DNA of 48,770 bases from Acidovorax sp. YS12 (lineage in GTDB: Bacteria > Pseudomonadota > Gammaproteobacteria > Burkholderiales > Burkholderiaceae_C), in the NCBI GenBank assembly GCA_021496925.1, contig CP053916.1, forward strand, positions 1 to 48,770. Direction: 5' to 3'. Below, one piece after another: positions 1 through 7,774 of this stretch (positions are counted from its first letter, which is position 1; each line of letters begins with the position of its first letter). The notes beneath the pieces are model-generated. The model saw only the letters and a list, made by a program, of their open reading frames with translations. It was not told the DNA's origin and searched no databases. Made by a program: the position numbers and the translations under genes.

Positions 1-1080
1 ATGAAAAAAGCATTCAGCCTGGCCGTCCTGGTCGCCCTCTCTGGCAGCGTGTTCGCTGCCGACCCGCAACCCGCTCCGGTGCCGAACCTGGCGAAGCCTG
101 GCGAGACGATCACGCCGGCTGCTGCGCCGGCTCCCGTTGCCGCACCGGCCAGCGCGCAACAGTGCAGCGCGGCCGCTGCGGCCCCGGCCTGCGTCGAAGC
201 GAAGGCCGTGGAAGCCCCGAAGCCCAGGCCCGTCGTGCAACGACGCGCGCCGCGTCCCGCCGTCGAAAAGGAGTTCGCACCAGCGCCGGCACGCATGGCC
301 GTCGCCAAGTCGGCGTCTTGGGCCGATGACCCGCGCGCGCAGCCCGTGATGGGCGAAGAGGGCAAGGTGGTCTATGTGTTCGGCGAATCGCGGCCGACCA
401 TCGTGTGCGCGCCGCTGCGCGTATGCGATGTCGAGCTGGAGGCCGGCGAGACGGTGAACAATGCCGACGTGGGCGACGCGGTGCGCTGGAGCCTCAAGCC
501 GTCGATTTCTGGCGCGGGCGCGGACAGGACTGTTCACGTCATCATCAAGCCGAAGGACTACGACCTGGACACGAACGCCATCATTGCGACCGACCGCCGC
601 ACGTATTACCTGCGCCTGGTGTCGCCGCGCGAGGGCATCAACGCCTACACCACGCGCGTCGCGTTCTACTACCCGGAGAACGAGCGCAAGGCATGGGAAG
701 CGCAGCGCGCCGCGATGGTGAAGGAAGAGAAAACCGTCGTGTCCGATCTGCCGCCGCTGACTGCCGACAAGCTGAACTTTGGCTACGCGCTGGACGGCAA
801 AGACCACTTCAAGCCGGTGCGCGTGTTCGACGACGGCGCGAAGGTCTACATCCAGATGCCGATGGAGTTCCAGCACCGCGAAGCCCCGGCGCTCGTCCTG
901 GTGGGCAAGGATGGCAAGGAACAGCTTGTCAACTACCGCTTGAAGAACGACTACTACATCGTCGATAAGCTGTTCAGCAAAGCCGCGCTCATCCTGGGCG
1001 TGGGCGACGATCAGCGCCGCGTGACGATCACGCGCGACGAGTGCAAGAAGCGCGGCTTCTTCGGTAGCTGCGTGGAGTAA
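1..1080 (+). CDS. virB9: VirB9-like outer-membrane-complex protein of the conjugative type IV secretion system
   Basis: A 359-residue secreted protein. Residues 1-20 form a classic signal peptide ending VFA before ADPQP. An Ala/Pro-rich stretch covers about 21-100, and a VirB9/CagX/TrbG-type beta-rich domain fills the rest, with VYVFGESRPTIVC near residue 124 and a Cys-containing tail ending GFFGSCVE. In this family VirB9 forms the outer-membrane core ring with VirB10 and a lipoprotein. The reading frame starts at the first base of the window. The last 17 bases of the window supply GAGGATTTGAGAC as a ribosome binding site if the ends are joined, so virB8 and virB9 are adjacent on a circle. 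virB10 follows after 5 bases. No VirB7-like lipoprotein is seen next to it, but the lipoprotein at 45737 could partly fill that place. Confidence 0.9.
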   Translation: MKKAFSLAVLVALSGSVFAADPQPAPVPNLAKPGETITPAAAPAPVAAPASAQQCSAAAAAPACVEAKAVEAPKPRPVVQRRAPRPAVEKEFAPAPARMAVAKSASWADDPRAQPVMGEEGKVVYVFGESRPTIVCAPLRVCDVELEAGETVNNADVGDAVRWSLKPSISGAGADRTVHVIIKPKDYDLDTNAIIATDRRTYYLRLVSPREGINAYTTRVAFYYPENERKAWEAQRAAMVKEEKTVVSDLPPLTADKLNFGYALDGKDHFKPVRVFDDGAKVYIQMPMEFQHREAPALVLVGKDGKEQLVNYRLKNDYYIVDKLFSKAALILGVGDDQRRVTITRDECKKRGFFGSCVE

Positions 1081-1085
1081 CGGCT

Positions 1086-2420
1086 ATGTCGAATAACGAT
1101 CAAGAAGTGAAGTCGCCCGACAAGCTGGAACTGCGCGGCAAGCCCACGACCGGCGTGCGCTTCGGCAAGAAGGCTGGCTTCGTCATCGCCACGGTGGTGT
1201 TCACCGTGCTGGGCCTGGTGCTCTACGGTATCGCCACGCGCGAGCCGGCAGGCACCGTGCAGGAAGGCGCGGACGGCCAGCCTTTGGCACCGGGCAAGCT
1301 GACGGCGGCCGGCGCGGATGCGGCCGGCAGAATCTACGCAGGCGTGCCCGATGGCATGGCGGTTCCGAAGCCCGAGCCGGCCATCACGCCGGCCACGGCG
1401 AGCACGCCGGAAGCGCCGCAGCCGACGCAGGCAGCGGCCGTGCCGAACCTGGGCGCACAGCCTGCCGCAGCAGCTCCAGCAGGGCAGGGCGGCCAGCCGC
1501 CGCTGACGCCGGAACAGCAAGCCGCCCAGCGCCTCAAGGAACAGCGCGAAGCCGAGCGCCAGAAGGCCATGATCGCCGAGGCGGCCGTGCCGAACTGGAG
1601 CGGCAGCGCCGGCAATACGGTCGTCACGGGCCAGCCTGGCGGTGCGAATCCCGCGCTCGCCCAGCTCCAGGCGGCCGCACGCGGCCTGCAAGGCACGCCC
1701 GGACTGGCCCAGCTCGCGCAGGCCCAGGGCGGCGGTGATGGTGATGACCAGAACAAGCAGGCCCGCAAGGAAGCCTTCCTCACGAAAGCGTCGTTGCAGC
1801 CCGACACCGACTACCTCAAGGCGACGGTGAAGGAGCAAATCAGCAAGTTCGAGCTGAAAACGACCGCCGTGATTCCGGCCGTGCTCATCAGCGGCATCAA
1901 CTCGGACTTGCCCGGCGACATCAGCGCCCAGGTGACGGATGACATCTACGACACAGCCACCGGCCGTTTCCTGCTCATCCCGAAGGGCACGACGATCTAT
2001 GGCAACTACGACAGCCGCGTGGCCTTCGGCCAGGAGCGGGTGCTTGTTGCCTGGTCGCGCCTCCAGTTCCCGAACGGTTCGACGTTGAACCTGGAAGGCA
2101 TGACGGGCGGTGACGCGGGCGGCTATGCCGGCTTCCATGACCAGGTGAACAACCACTACGGGCGCTTGATCGGCTTCGGCATCGGCACCGCGTTGTTCTC
2201 GGCCGCGTTCCAGTTGTCGCAGCCGCAGCAGTCCAGCACGAACGGCACGCTGTCTGCGCAGCAGACGACGGCCGCAGCGGTCGGGCAGCAGCTCTCGCAG
2301 CTTGGCATGCAAGTCACTTCTCGGAACCTGAACATCCAGCCTACGCTGGAGATTCGGCCGGGATACCAGTTCGTGGTGAAGGTGAACAAGGACGTTGTGT
2401 TCCCGAAACCCTATAAGTGA
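1086..2420 (+). CDS. virB10: VirB10/TrbI-like type IV secretion scaffold protein
   Basis: 444 residues with the VirB10 layout: a short cytoplasmic tail, one transmembrane segment at about 31-50 (GFVIATVVFTVLGLVLYGIA), a long Pro/Ala/Gln-rich periplasmic region to about 230 with a short charged helix near 140-160, and a conserved TrbI-type beta domain at about 240-440 (GDISAQVTDDIYDTATGR, IPKGTTIYGNYDSRV). VirB10 spans both membranes and passes the energy signal from the ATPases to the channel. It is the last gene of the virB operon and is followed by the partition block. Family identity is secure; the exact outer-membrane crossing helix was not mapped. Confidence 0.92.
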   Translation: MSNNDQEVKSPDKLELRGKPTTGVRFGKKAGFVIATVVFTVLGLVLYGIATREPAGTVQEGADGQPLAPGKLTAAGADAAGRIYAGVPDGMAVPKPEPAITPATASTPEAPQPTQAAAVPNLGAQPAAAAPAGQGGQPPLTPEQQAAQRLKEQREAERQKAMIAEAAVPNWSGSAGNTVVTGQPGGANPALAQLQAAARGLQGTPGLAQLAQAQGGGDGDDQNKQARKEAFLTKASLQPDTDYLKATVKEQISKFELKTTAVIPAVLISGINSDLPGDISAQVTDDIYDTATGRFLLIPKGTTIYGNYDSRVAFGQERVLVAWSRLQFPNGSTLNLEGMTGGDAGGYAGFHDQVNNHYGRLIGFGIGTALFSAAFQLSQPQQSSTNGTLSAQQTTAAAVGQQLSQLGMQVTSRNLNIQPTLEIRPGYQFVVKVNKDVVFPKPYK

Positions 2421-2438
2421 AGGTATCCTTACACGATT

Positions 2439-2479
2439 TGGTGACAAATTGAGAGGTTGCCTACATGCCAACGACACCA
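2439..2479. repeat. Possible degenerate 41-bp TGGTGACA-ended element at the par block start
   Basis: TGGTGACA at 2439-2446 is followed 41 bases from its start by CGACACCA at 2472-2479. The right end matches the TGTCACCA end of the family only partly. It lies at the boundary between the virB operon and the partition genes and overlaps the start of the gene at 2465. It is listed because its length and boundary position match the better copies elsewhere; chance is possible. Confidence 0.35.
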
Positions 2480-2854
2480 GACGACGGGAAGGTCGTCTGT
2501 CTACGACTTAGCGTTAAAGCAGATGACTTGCTGCGCGAACATCTTGTAAGAAAAGGCGACGTGTCGCGGCGCGTCAACGAGGCGGTGCAGGGCACCGACT
2601 TGGAGCACGTCGCGGTCGTTCCACGAGGAAAAGCGCCCGGTTCGGGGCGCGAAACGTTCATGAATACCTCGGTGAAGTTCTTGCCGGGGGTTTATGAAGA
2701 AGCGGCGCGGGTGGCTAAGGCCAAAGGGGTTTCGGCCTCCGCGCTTATTGATGCTGTCTTAGTACAGTTCTTTTCACAGCCGAGAGCGGCAGAGGTAAAT
2801 TATGTCGAGAGCGACAGTAGTAACGGTGACAAACCAAAAAGGAGGCGTCGGTAA
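2465..2854 (+). CDS. Small basic protein with two ribbon-helix-helix-like units, first gene of the partition operon
   Basis: 129 residues. Two segments each look like a short beta strand followed by two helices, the ribbon-helix-helix pattern: about 9-42 (KVVCLRLSVKADDLLREHLV) and about 62-98 (NTSVKFLPGVYEEAARVAKA). The tail is strongly basic (KPKRRRR). The start follows GAGAGGTTGCCTACATG. Its last 53 bases overlap the start of parA in another frame, so the two are probably translated together. Position before ParA suggests a centromere-binding or autoregulatory role, as small RHH proteins have in many par operons. That role is inference from fold pattern and location; I do not recognise a named family. 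Confidence 0.75.
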   Translation: MPTTPDDGKVVCLRLSVKADDLLREHLVRKGDVSRRVNEAVQGTDLEHVAVVPRGKAPGSGRETFMNTSVKFLPGVYEEAARVAKAKGVSASALIDAVLVQFFSQPRAAEVNYVESDSSNGDKPKRRRR

Positions 2855-3554
2855 AACGACTTCTGGCGTGCATCTGGCCTTCGGGCTGCGGGACATGGGC
2901 AAGAAAGTCCTGCTGGCCGACATGGACACCCAGGGCAACGCAAGCGCCATTCTTTCGCGTGACCCGCGAATCAACACCCGGCCCGGTGGCGCTGAACAGC
3001 TCTTTCAGAACGTGGCCGACTTGAAGGGGGTCGAAACCCCTTCCGGCATTGACCTCCTTCATGGTCATGCCTTCCTCGAAGCACTGGACAAGGAAGTGGC
3101 CGTAGGTGACACGGCCCAGCTCCGCGACTACGTGCGTTCGCTCCCCTACGACTACATCATCTTCGACACGCCGCCCGCCCTGGGCGTGCGCCAGGTCGCG
3201 CCGATGCTGTGGGCCGATCACCTGGTTGTTCCCGTCGAGCCGACGCCGCTGGCAGCGGCCGGCCTGGCGGCCACCATCCGCGTCATCAAGCGGTTGATTG
3301 ATTCCGGCCAAAACGGCGAATTGAAGTGGAAGCTGGTCGTCAACCGCTACAAATCGACCAGCAAGGAACAAACCGCGCTCGTCGAGCGCATGCGCCAGCA
3401 GTTCGGCGCGAACTTCGTGCAATTCACCTTCGGCGAGCGCGTCGGCCTGACCGACTGCCTCGCGCGTGGCGTGCCGATCTGGGAATACAAAGGCACGCCG
3501 AAGGAAGTAGGCGAAGCCTGGCGCGCGCTGCCGTCCGCTCTCGGCCTGGCATGA
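2802..3554 (+). CDS. parA: ParA/IncC-type partition ATPase
   Basis: 250 residues with a deviant Walker A motif KGGVGKTT at 13-20, a Walker A' region (LLADMDTQGN near 40) and a Walker B region (YIIFDTPPALG near 115-124). The protein starts almost directly with the ATPase fold, so there is no long N-terminal DNA-binding domain. It therefore resembles short IncC/Soj-like ParA proteins that work with a separate regulator. The start is preceded by AGAGGTAAATT. It would hydrolyse ATP while bound to the nucleoid and move ParB-bound plasmid copies apart. It overlaps the upstream RHH-like gene and is followed almost directly by parB. Confidence 0.93.
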   Translation: MSRATVVTVTNQKGGVGKTTSGVHLAFGLRDMGKKVLLADMDTQGNASAILSRDPRINTRPGGAEQLFQNVADLKGVETPSGIDLLHGHAFLEALDKEVAVGDTAQLRDYVRSLPYDYIIFDTPPALGVRQVAPMLWADHLVVPVEPTPLAAAGLAATIRVIKRLIDSGQNGELKWKLVVNRYKSTSKEQTALVERMRQQFGANFVQFTFGERVGLTDCLARGVPIWEYKGTPKEVGEAWRALPSALGLA

Positions 3555-3564
3555 GGTGGTGAAT

Positions 3565-4740
3565 ATGGCGACAACAACTAAGAAATCATCCGGCGCAGTC
3601 ATGGACTTCCTGGGCGGCCTCGGCGACGAGGCGGCCAGCGACGCGCCGCCCTCGATGTTCGCTGTGACGGCCATCCGGCCCGACCCCGAACAGCCCCGAA
3701 CCGAGTTCGACCAGGAACGGCACGACAACCTGGTGGCGTCCATCAATGAAATGGGCGTGCTCCAGCCGCTGCTGCTGCGCGAGACCGGAGAGAACCCGCC
3801 CTACGAAATCATCGCCGGGGAACGGCGGTGGCGGGCCGCGAAAGCGGCCGGCCTGGCCGAAGTGCCCGGTTTCATCCGCAACGACCTGACGCGCGAACAG
3901 GTAGAGCTGGCCCAGGTGGTCGAGAACACCCAGCGCGCCGACTTGACCGACGTGGAGCTGGCAAGGCGCATTCAGCGCCTGCTGGACAACACGAAGATCA
4001 AGAAGAAAGACCTGGCCGCGAAGCTCGACCGCAAGCCCAGCTACATCAGTCGTCTCCTGGCGATGCTCGATGCCGAGTGGAAACCGCTGGTGGACGAGGG
4101 CGTCATCACGTCGGCCGGCGTGCTGGAACGCTTCAAGGCGCTAGGCGACGACGACCGCGCCGCGCTGCTCGATGCAGCGCGCGCCAAGGGCGCACCGCTC
4201 GGCCGTGAGGACATCGACGCGCTGGTGGACGCCAAGAAGGCGGCCGCCGCGCCGACCGTGGTGCCAGATCCCGCGCACCAGGTCGGCGAGACTGTCACCA
4301 CGGGCGACACCGGCACGGCCACGGCCAGCGAACCGGACGCCGGCAGCTCTAGCGAAGGCGGCGGCGACGGCCTCGGCGGACTGGATTCACTCGGCGGCTT
4401 CGACGGCGAGCCAGGCGCAGGCGGCAGCGCCGACGATGCCGGCGACGGCGGCCTGGGCGGCAGTGGTGCGATAGACGGCGGTGACAGCAGTAGCGAGCCA
4501 TCGACCGCGACCGCCTCGGGCGGCGAAAAAGGCGGCGGCACGGCCAGCAAGAACGTCTCGTTCAAGATGACGGTCGAGGACTTCGAGCGCCTGATTCCGC
4601 ACTTCGTGGACAAGTCGGCCGACAAGGTGGAATTCCGCATCAGCCCTGACCTGGCCGTGGCCCTCATCGAGAACCTGGGCGGTGCGGTGCCTGACGAGGT
4701 TGGAGAGTACGGCGCGAAGATCAAGGACTTGATGGCCTAG
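3565..4740 (+). CDS. parB: ParB/KorB-type centromere-binding protein and probable global repressor
   Basis: The ATG at 3565 follows AGGTGG at a good distance; two upstream GTG codons are less likely starts. An N-terminal ParB box lies at about 30-100 (YEIIAGERRWRAAKAAG, then VVENTQRADLT). A KorB-type helix-turn-helix region follows (KKKDLAAKLDRKPSYISRLL), then a Gly/Ser/Asp-rich linker, then a short C-terminal domain (MTVEDFERLIPHFVDKSADK) likely used for dimerisation. KorB of IncP plasmids both partitions the plasmid and represses many promoters, so it is a candidate ligand for one of the repeat families here. The linker contains a 42-bp sequence with the ends of the dispersed element (4259-4300), which is odd for a coding region. 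Confidence 0.92.
   Translation: MATTTKKSSGAVMDFLGGLGDEAASDAPPSMFAVTAIRPDPEQPRTEFDQERHDNLVASINEMGVLQPLLLRETGENPPYEIIAGERRWRAAKAAGLAEVPGFIRNDLTREQVELAQVVENTQRADLTDVELARRIQRLLDNTKIKKKDLAAKLDRKPSYISRLLAMLDAEWKPLVDEGVITSAGVLERFKALGDDDRAALLDAARAKGAPLGREDIDALVDAKKAAAAPTVVPDPAHQVGETVTTGDTGTATASEPDAGSSSEGGGDGLGGLDSLGGFDGEPGAGGSADDAGDGGLGGSGAIDGGDSSSEPSTATASGGEKGGGTASKNVSFKMTVEDFERLIPHFVDKSADKVEFRISPDLAVALIENLGGAVPDEVGEYGAKIKDLMA
4259..4300. repeat. 42-bp TGGTGMCA...TGTCACCA element inside the parB linker
   Basis: TGGTGCCA at 4259-4266 and TGTCACCA at 4293-4300 are spaced exactly as in the intergenic copies of the family (42 bp outer length). It codes for part of the low-complexity linker of ParB, where an in-frame insertion of 42 bases (14 codons) would be tolerated. 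Confidence 0.5.
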
Positions 4741-4764
4741 AACGCGCCACACAGCGTTCAAACC

Positions 4765-4795
4765 GACAAGGGCATGCCGAGGCATGCCCTTTGTC
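4765..4795 (+). terminator. Hairpin after parB, probable terminator
   Basis: The arms AAGGGCATGCC and GGCATGCCCTT pair perfectly over 11 bp with a two-base GA loop, 28 bases after the parB stop. The arm extends by GACA/TGTC with one bulge. A short TTTGTCATTTG follows rather than a strong T run, so it may be a weak terminator or a transcript-stabilising stem. Confidence 0.55.
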
Positions 4796-4847
4796 ATTTG
4801 CGGCCCGTGTAGGCCCGCTACGGCGGCCGCAGCAGGGTGTTTGCCTC

Positions 4848-4874
4848 TTTTTCCCGCCCAAGGGGCGGCGGCGG
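4848..4874. repeat. T-run plus GC hairpin repeat (CCCGCCC AAG GGGCGGCGGCGG), copy 1
   Basis: A T5 run is followed by CCGCCC AAG GGGCGG and extra GGCGGCGG. Near-identical copies stand at 10402, 11158, 20851 and 22813, each at a border between a gene block and a repeat-rich region. The T run precedes the stem, so it is not an ordinary intrinsic terminator on either strand. Confidence 0.75.
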
Positions 4875-4985
4875 ACAGTTTCGCAAGGCGTGAGGGTGGC
4901 TACTGCCTGTGCTGCTTGGGTTGAAATCCTTGCGGCGGTGGTGAGCTGGCCAGGTTGCCAAGGGGCAGGGCGGTTGTGCGCCACC

Positions 4986-5138
4986 GGGCGCGCAAGTGCG
5001 CGCCCTTCGATAGCTCTGTGAGCGTAGCGAACCGCTTATCGGGGGGAAGGGGGGCCGCGTAGCGGGGGAACCCCCTCGCAGGGGGTTCCCCGGCCGTCAG
5101 GCCGCCATTGTGAGGACGCTGCTCGCGCTTGCGCGAGC
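4986..5138. other. Three strong hairpins upstream of the iterons
   Basis: Perfect stems are seen at 4986-4993/4998-5005 (GGGCGCGC, loop AAGT), 5065-5075/5081-5091 (GGGGAACCCCC, loop TCGCA) and 5121-5128/5131-5138 (GCTCGCGC, loop TT). They lie in the gene-free origin region. They could be single-strand initiation sites, primer signals or structured untranslated RNA. The surrounding 4796-5300 region has no convincing gene. Confidence 0.55.
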
Positions 5139-5303
5139 CACTTATAGCGGGTGGGTGGGTACGAGCCGCAGGCGGCGCCGGCCCATTGGCCGGCTTGGGG
5201 CGTAAGCGATCTGGCGTTAAAGCGTTTAAAAGGAAACCGTTAAGAAACGCGCGCGTGTTACGGTGTCGCAAGTCCGCGCCAGTATTGGGTTTTCGGCGGT
5301 TTT

Positions 5304-5627
5304 GGTGGCGGGATAGACGAACTGGCGGTGGTGCGATAGACGACTTTTCGGTGGTGCGATAGACGGGCCTGAGTGGTGCGATGGACGACGGCCGCCAAGT
5401 TATCCACAGAATTTGCCGTCCGGTGGTGCGATAGACGTTGCGCCAGGCCGGTTTCATCGGCCGGCCAGGTCGCCGGATTTTTCACGCGGATGGCATAAAA
5501 GCCTTGTGCCATCGGGCTTTCCGCCTGGCTGTGGATAACTTAGCGGTGGTGCGATAGACGACTTTTCGGTGGTGCGATAGACGATGACGCCGCGCATCGT
5601 GACCGCCCTTGGTGGCGTGATAGACGA
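5304..5627. other. oriV: oriV: eight 17-bp iterons with two DnaA boxes
   Basis: Copies of GGTGGTGCGATAGACGA or close variants start at 5304, 5327, 5350, 5372, 5422, 5545, 5568 and 5611. The first four are 22-23 bp apart and the pair at 5545/5568 is 23 bp apart, so they lie on one face of the helix. Facing DnaA boxes TTATCCACA (5400-5408) and TGTGGATAA (5530-5538) bracket the interval. A moderately AT-richer stretch with TTTTTCAC and CATAAAA lies between them. RepA (5787-6818) is the likely iteron-binding initiator. Confidence 0.92.
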
Positions 5628-5742
5628 CGCTGAGGGGTGGCGGCTCGCCGGCCAGGCCACGGCCTGGCTACGCCGACGCGGGCGAGAAAGCGCACGGATG
5701 GGATGGAAAGGGCAGGCTCGGCATCGTAGATGCCGGCGTGCG

Positions 5743-5784
5743 TGGTGACACTGCGGAGCTGGCCAGGCGCAGGGCCTGTCACCA
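5743..5784. repeat. 42-bp TGGTGACA...TGTCACCA element between oriV and repA
   Basis: Perfect 8-bp inverted ends at 5743-5750 and 5777-5784. It ends three bases before the repA stop codon, at the 3' edge of the gene, as several other copies do. Confidence 0.8.
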
Positions 5785-5786
5785 GC

Positions 5787-6818
5787 CTAGCGGCGACCGC
5801 GTTGCTGCGCCTGGATGTCGAAGCCGGGCAGCAGCTCGCTCAAGGGCTGCGCGCCGGCAGTGCGCGGCCGCAGGGCGGGCGCTGGCGGTGGTGCCGGCGA
5901 CTTCGCGGCCGAGCTAGGGGGGAAGGTGCCTTGTTCCACCAGCCGGCCATACCAGCCGGCCAGGTTGCTCTTTGCAAGCTCGGCACTGAGCTTGCGGGTG
6001 TCGCGGGTGAGGTAGACGACTTGGGGCGGCTTGGCCGCCTCGTCGATGGCGATGCGGTAGTCCGGCAGCGCGTCGTCCTTGATGATCTTGACCAGCTCGC
6101 GCCGGAAGTATTTGGTTTCCTGCTGGCTCCCGGTCTTTTCCTTGAGCAAGGGCAGGTTGATCTTCCAAAACGCCTTGTCGCCGCAGTGCTTGCGGCCCAG
6201 CTCGTACAGCCGGCGCTCCATCGGCTGGGCGAGCGAGAAGTATTCCGGGTTGATGGTCAGGATGTCGTACTCCTGCACTGCGCGGTAAAGCCACTCGGAC
6301 AGCAGCAGCTCGACCTGGAGCGCGCCCTTGCCGTTCTTGGTGGATTGCGTCACCTTGTAGTCCTCGACCAGCCCGAAGCCATCGGTGCGCTCTTCCTCGG
6401 TCGTCTTGACGTTGGTTTCGATGGTTGTGCCGCGCAGTCGTCGGCAGGTGTCTAGGGCGCGTTCGTAGGCCGCGCCGCCCGTGCTGCGACGGGTGCCGAC
6501 CAGGAAGGGGTGAATGTCGAAGCGCACGCGCCTGGTGGGCGTCTTGCCGGCCTCGACGGCTCGCACGATCTTGGAGACGGCGTAGATGAGGATGTCCTTG
6601 TCGAACACCGTGGCCGCCCCGATCACGCTGGGGATGATCTTCACGTACTTGTCGCCGCGCTGGTAAGTGCGGATGCGCAAGTCCTTATTCTTCGACAGGC
6701 TGAATATCGGGTATTCCATCGAATGGATGTCGTCCTTGACAGGCCAGTCTGCGACGGCATCAAGCAAGGTGAACAGGTCGGGCTGAATCAAGCCAGGGCT
6801 GTCGTCTTTTTTTGTCAT
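5787..6818 (-). CDS. repA: RepA replication initiator (RPA-type)
   Basis: 343 residues from the ATG at 6818, chosen because GAGAGG stands nine bases upstream; an in-frame ATG at 6863 lacks such a site and lies within the promoter. The body has the hallmarks of plant/soil plasmid replication initiator A proteins: FSLSKNKDLRIRTY, VRFDIHPFLVGTRRSTGGAA, YDILTINPEYFSLAQPMERR and RLYELGRKHCG. These form a winged-helix region that should bind the iterons just beyond its 3' end. The C-terminal 40 residues are Pro/Ala-rich. It is transcribed towards oriV. The leader carries a degenerate AAGGGCA/TGCCCTT site, suggesting it shares a regulator with the accessory blocks. Confidence 0.9.
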   Translation of the reverse strand: MTKKDDSPGLIQPDLFTLLDAVADWPVKDDIHSMEYPIFSLSKNKDLRIRTYQRGDKYVKIIPSVIGAATVFDKDILIYAVSKIVRAVEAGKTPTRRVRFDIHPFLVGTRRSTGGAAYERALDTCRRLRGTTIETNVKTTEEERTDGFGLVEDYKVTQSTKNGKGALQVELLLSEWLYRAVQEYDILTINPEYFSLAQPMERRLYELGRKHCGDKAFWKINLPLLKEKTGSQQETKYFRRELVKIIKDDALPDYRIAIDEAAKPPQVVYLTRDTRKLSAELAKSNLAGWYGRLVEQGTFPPSSAAKSPAPPPAPALRPRTAGAQPLSELLPGFDIQAQQRGRR

Positions 6819-6845
6819 TCGAGGAATCCTCTCAAGCTCTCTTGA

Positions 6846-6893
6846 GTGATACAAATGCCGCACATTTTATCAGGCATTTGTGCCCTTGTCGCG
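6846..6893 (-). promoter_or_regulatory. repA promoter region with degenerate operator half-sites
   Basis: Reading the minus strand, GCGACA, a 17-base spacer and TAAAAT make a plausible promoter. The spacer holds AGGGCACAAATGCC, an imperfect form of the operator AAGGGCANNNNTGCCCTT. CAAATGCC (6852-6859) and GGCATTTG (6873-6880) form an additional inverted repeat across the start region. GTGATA at 6846 matches one half of the transfer operator. Confidence 0.5.
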
Positions 6894-6897
6894 GTTT

Positions 6898-7350
6898 TCA
6901 TGGGGACACTTTCCGGCTGGCCAGCTCCTGCTGTAGCTCCATCAACGCGGTCAGCAGCCACCGCCAGCCCTCCGGCCCGAGCGTGATGCGCGCGCGGGCG
7001 TTCCGGTAGCTGCATACGAGCTGGGCGATGCCCTGCGAGCTGGGCGGCACCCAGGCGGCGATGCTCTCGCGCGAGCCGGCCGGGCTGCGATAGTCCATTG
7101 AAAACACGCGCTCCGGCTGCGGCGCGTGGCGCTCCACGATGTCGAGCGCGTTGGCGGCCACGTCGGCCGCCTGGTGGATGCAATCGCGGTGCAGGTAGGC
7201 CGTGACAGTGGTTTTTCCCGCGCCCAGCGTGACTACGCCATGATCGCGCGAGCGCGGGCGAATGGCGACGGTCAGCGTCCACACGGTCGGCACGCCGGCC
7301 GGCGAGTAGCCTTTCTGCGTCATGGTTCGCACGAACTCGGCACGGGCCAT
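6898..7350 (-). CDS. Protein of unknown function
   Basis: 150 residues, not recognised. It is soluble-looking and mixed alpha/beta with conserved-looking aromatic segments (VPTVWTLTVAIRPRSRD, GPEGWRWLLTALMELQQEL). Residues GAGKTT near 44 resemble a nucleotide-binding loop, but they sit in TLGAGKTTVTAYL without other ATPase motifs, so I do not call an ATPase. It starts three bases after the stop of the gene at 7354 and is probably translated with it. Confidence 0.6.
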   Translation of the reverse strand: MARAEFVRTMTQKGYSPAGVPTVWTLTVAIRPRSRDHGVVTLGAGKTTVTAYLHRDCIHQAADVAANALDIVERHAPQPERVFSMDYRSPAGSRESIAAWVPPSSQGIAQLVCSYRNARARITLGPEGWRWLLTALMELQQELASRKVSP

Positions 7351-7353
7351 GCG

Positions 7354-7605
7354 TCAGCCCTCGCTGTCGTGCTGTTCGTCCTGGAGCTGCTGCGCCACGC
7401 GCGGCACCAGCTCCAGCCACGCGGCCCCGGTGCGCTTGATGGCGTCGGCCAGGGTGTAGCCCATGCCGGCCAGCCAGTCGGCGCGGTTGAGCACCAGGGC
7501 GACCGCGACGCGCTCGCCCGTGGATTGCACGGCCCAGGCGTCGCGGCCGCCCTTGGCGGCGTCGCGGGCCTTGCGCAAGAGGTGGTTGTATTCGGTCATG
7601 TTCAT
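7354..7605 (-). CDS. Small protein of unknown function
   Basis: 83 residues from the ATG at 7605, preceded by GGAGCGACCCC; longer upstream frames run into the repeat elements. The protein (MNMTEYNHLLRKARDAA..., RADWLAGMGYTLADAIKR) is mostly helical and acidic at its end. It forms a two-gene unit with the gene at 6898-7350, bounded upstream by three 42-bp repeat elements. Confidence 0.6.
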   Translation of the reverse strand: MNMTEYNHLLRKARDAAKGGRDAWAVQSTGERVAVALVLNRADWLAGMGYTLADAIKRTGAAWLELVPRVAQQLQDEQHDSEG

Positions 7606-7624
7606 GGGGTCGCTCCTTGGGTTG

Positions 7625-7774
7625 TGGTGACACCTGGCGCGGCTCGATCGCGCACGGCTGTCGCCATTGCATGGTGACAATTCAACGACGCCGGCGAGCT
7701 GCTGGCGTCACCAAGCCGGCCAGCGGCCGCGCTGGTGACAGGCCCGCGCCGTGGATCTCGGCCAGGCGTCACCA
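7625..7774. repeat. Three tandem 42-bp elements
   Basis: Elements at 7625-7666 (ends TGGTGACA/TGTCGCCA), 7672-7713 (TGGTGACA/CGTCACCA) and 7733-7774 (TGGTGACA/CGTCACCA) are each exactly 42 bp, with gaps of 5 and 19 bp. The first shares the inner motif GCTCGATCGCGC with copies at 14299 and 23737. The third overlaps the stop codon of the gene at 7769. A triple array of inverted-repeat sites close to a resolvase gene recalls the three-subsite layout of res sites. Confidence 0.82.

Noticed and set aside
1011..2477. Long antisense frame opposite virB10
   Set aside because: It is a compositional shadow of GC-rich coding DNA; virB10 has clear domains and a ribosome site, the antisense frame has neither.
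4791..5362. Small frames in the origin region
   Set aside because: They run through iterons and hairpins, lack ribosome sites and have no coherent protein pattern.
6898..7350. GAGKTT in the 150-residue protein as an ATPase P-loop
   Set aside because: The full GxxxxGK[ST] context, a Walker B motif and the expected strand-loop-helix pattern are missing.
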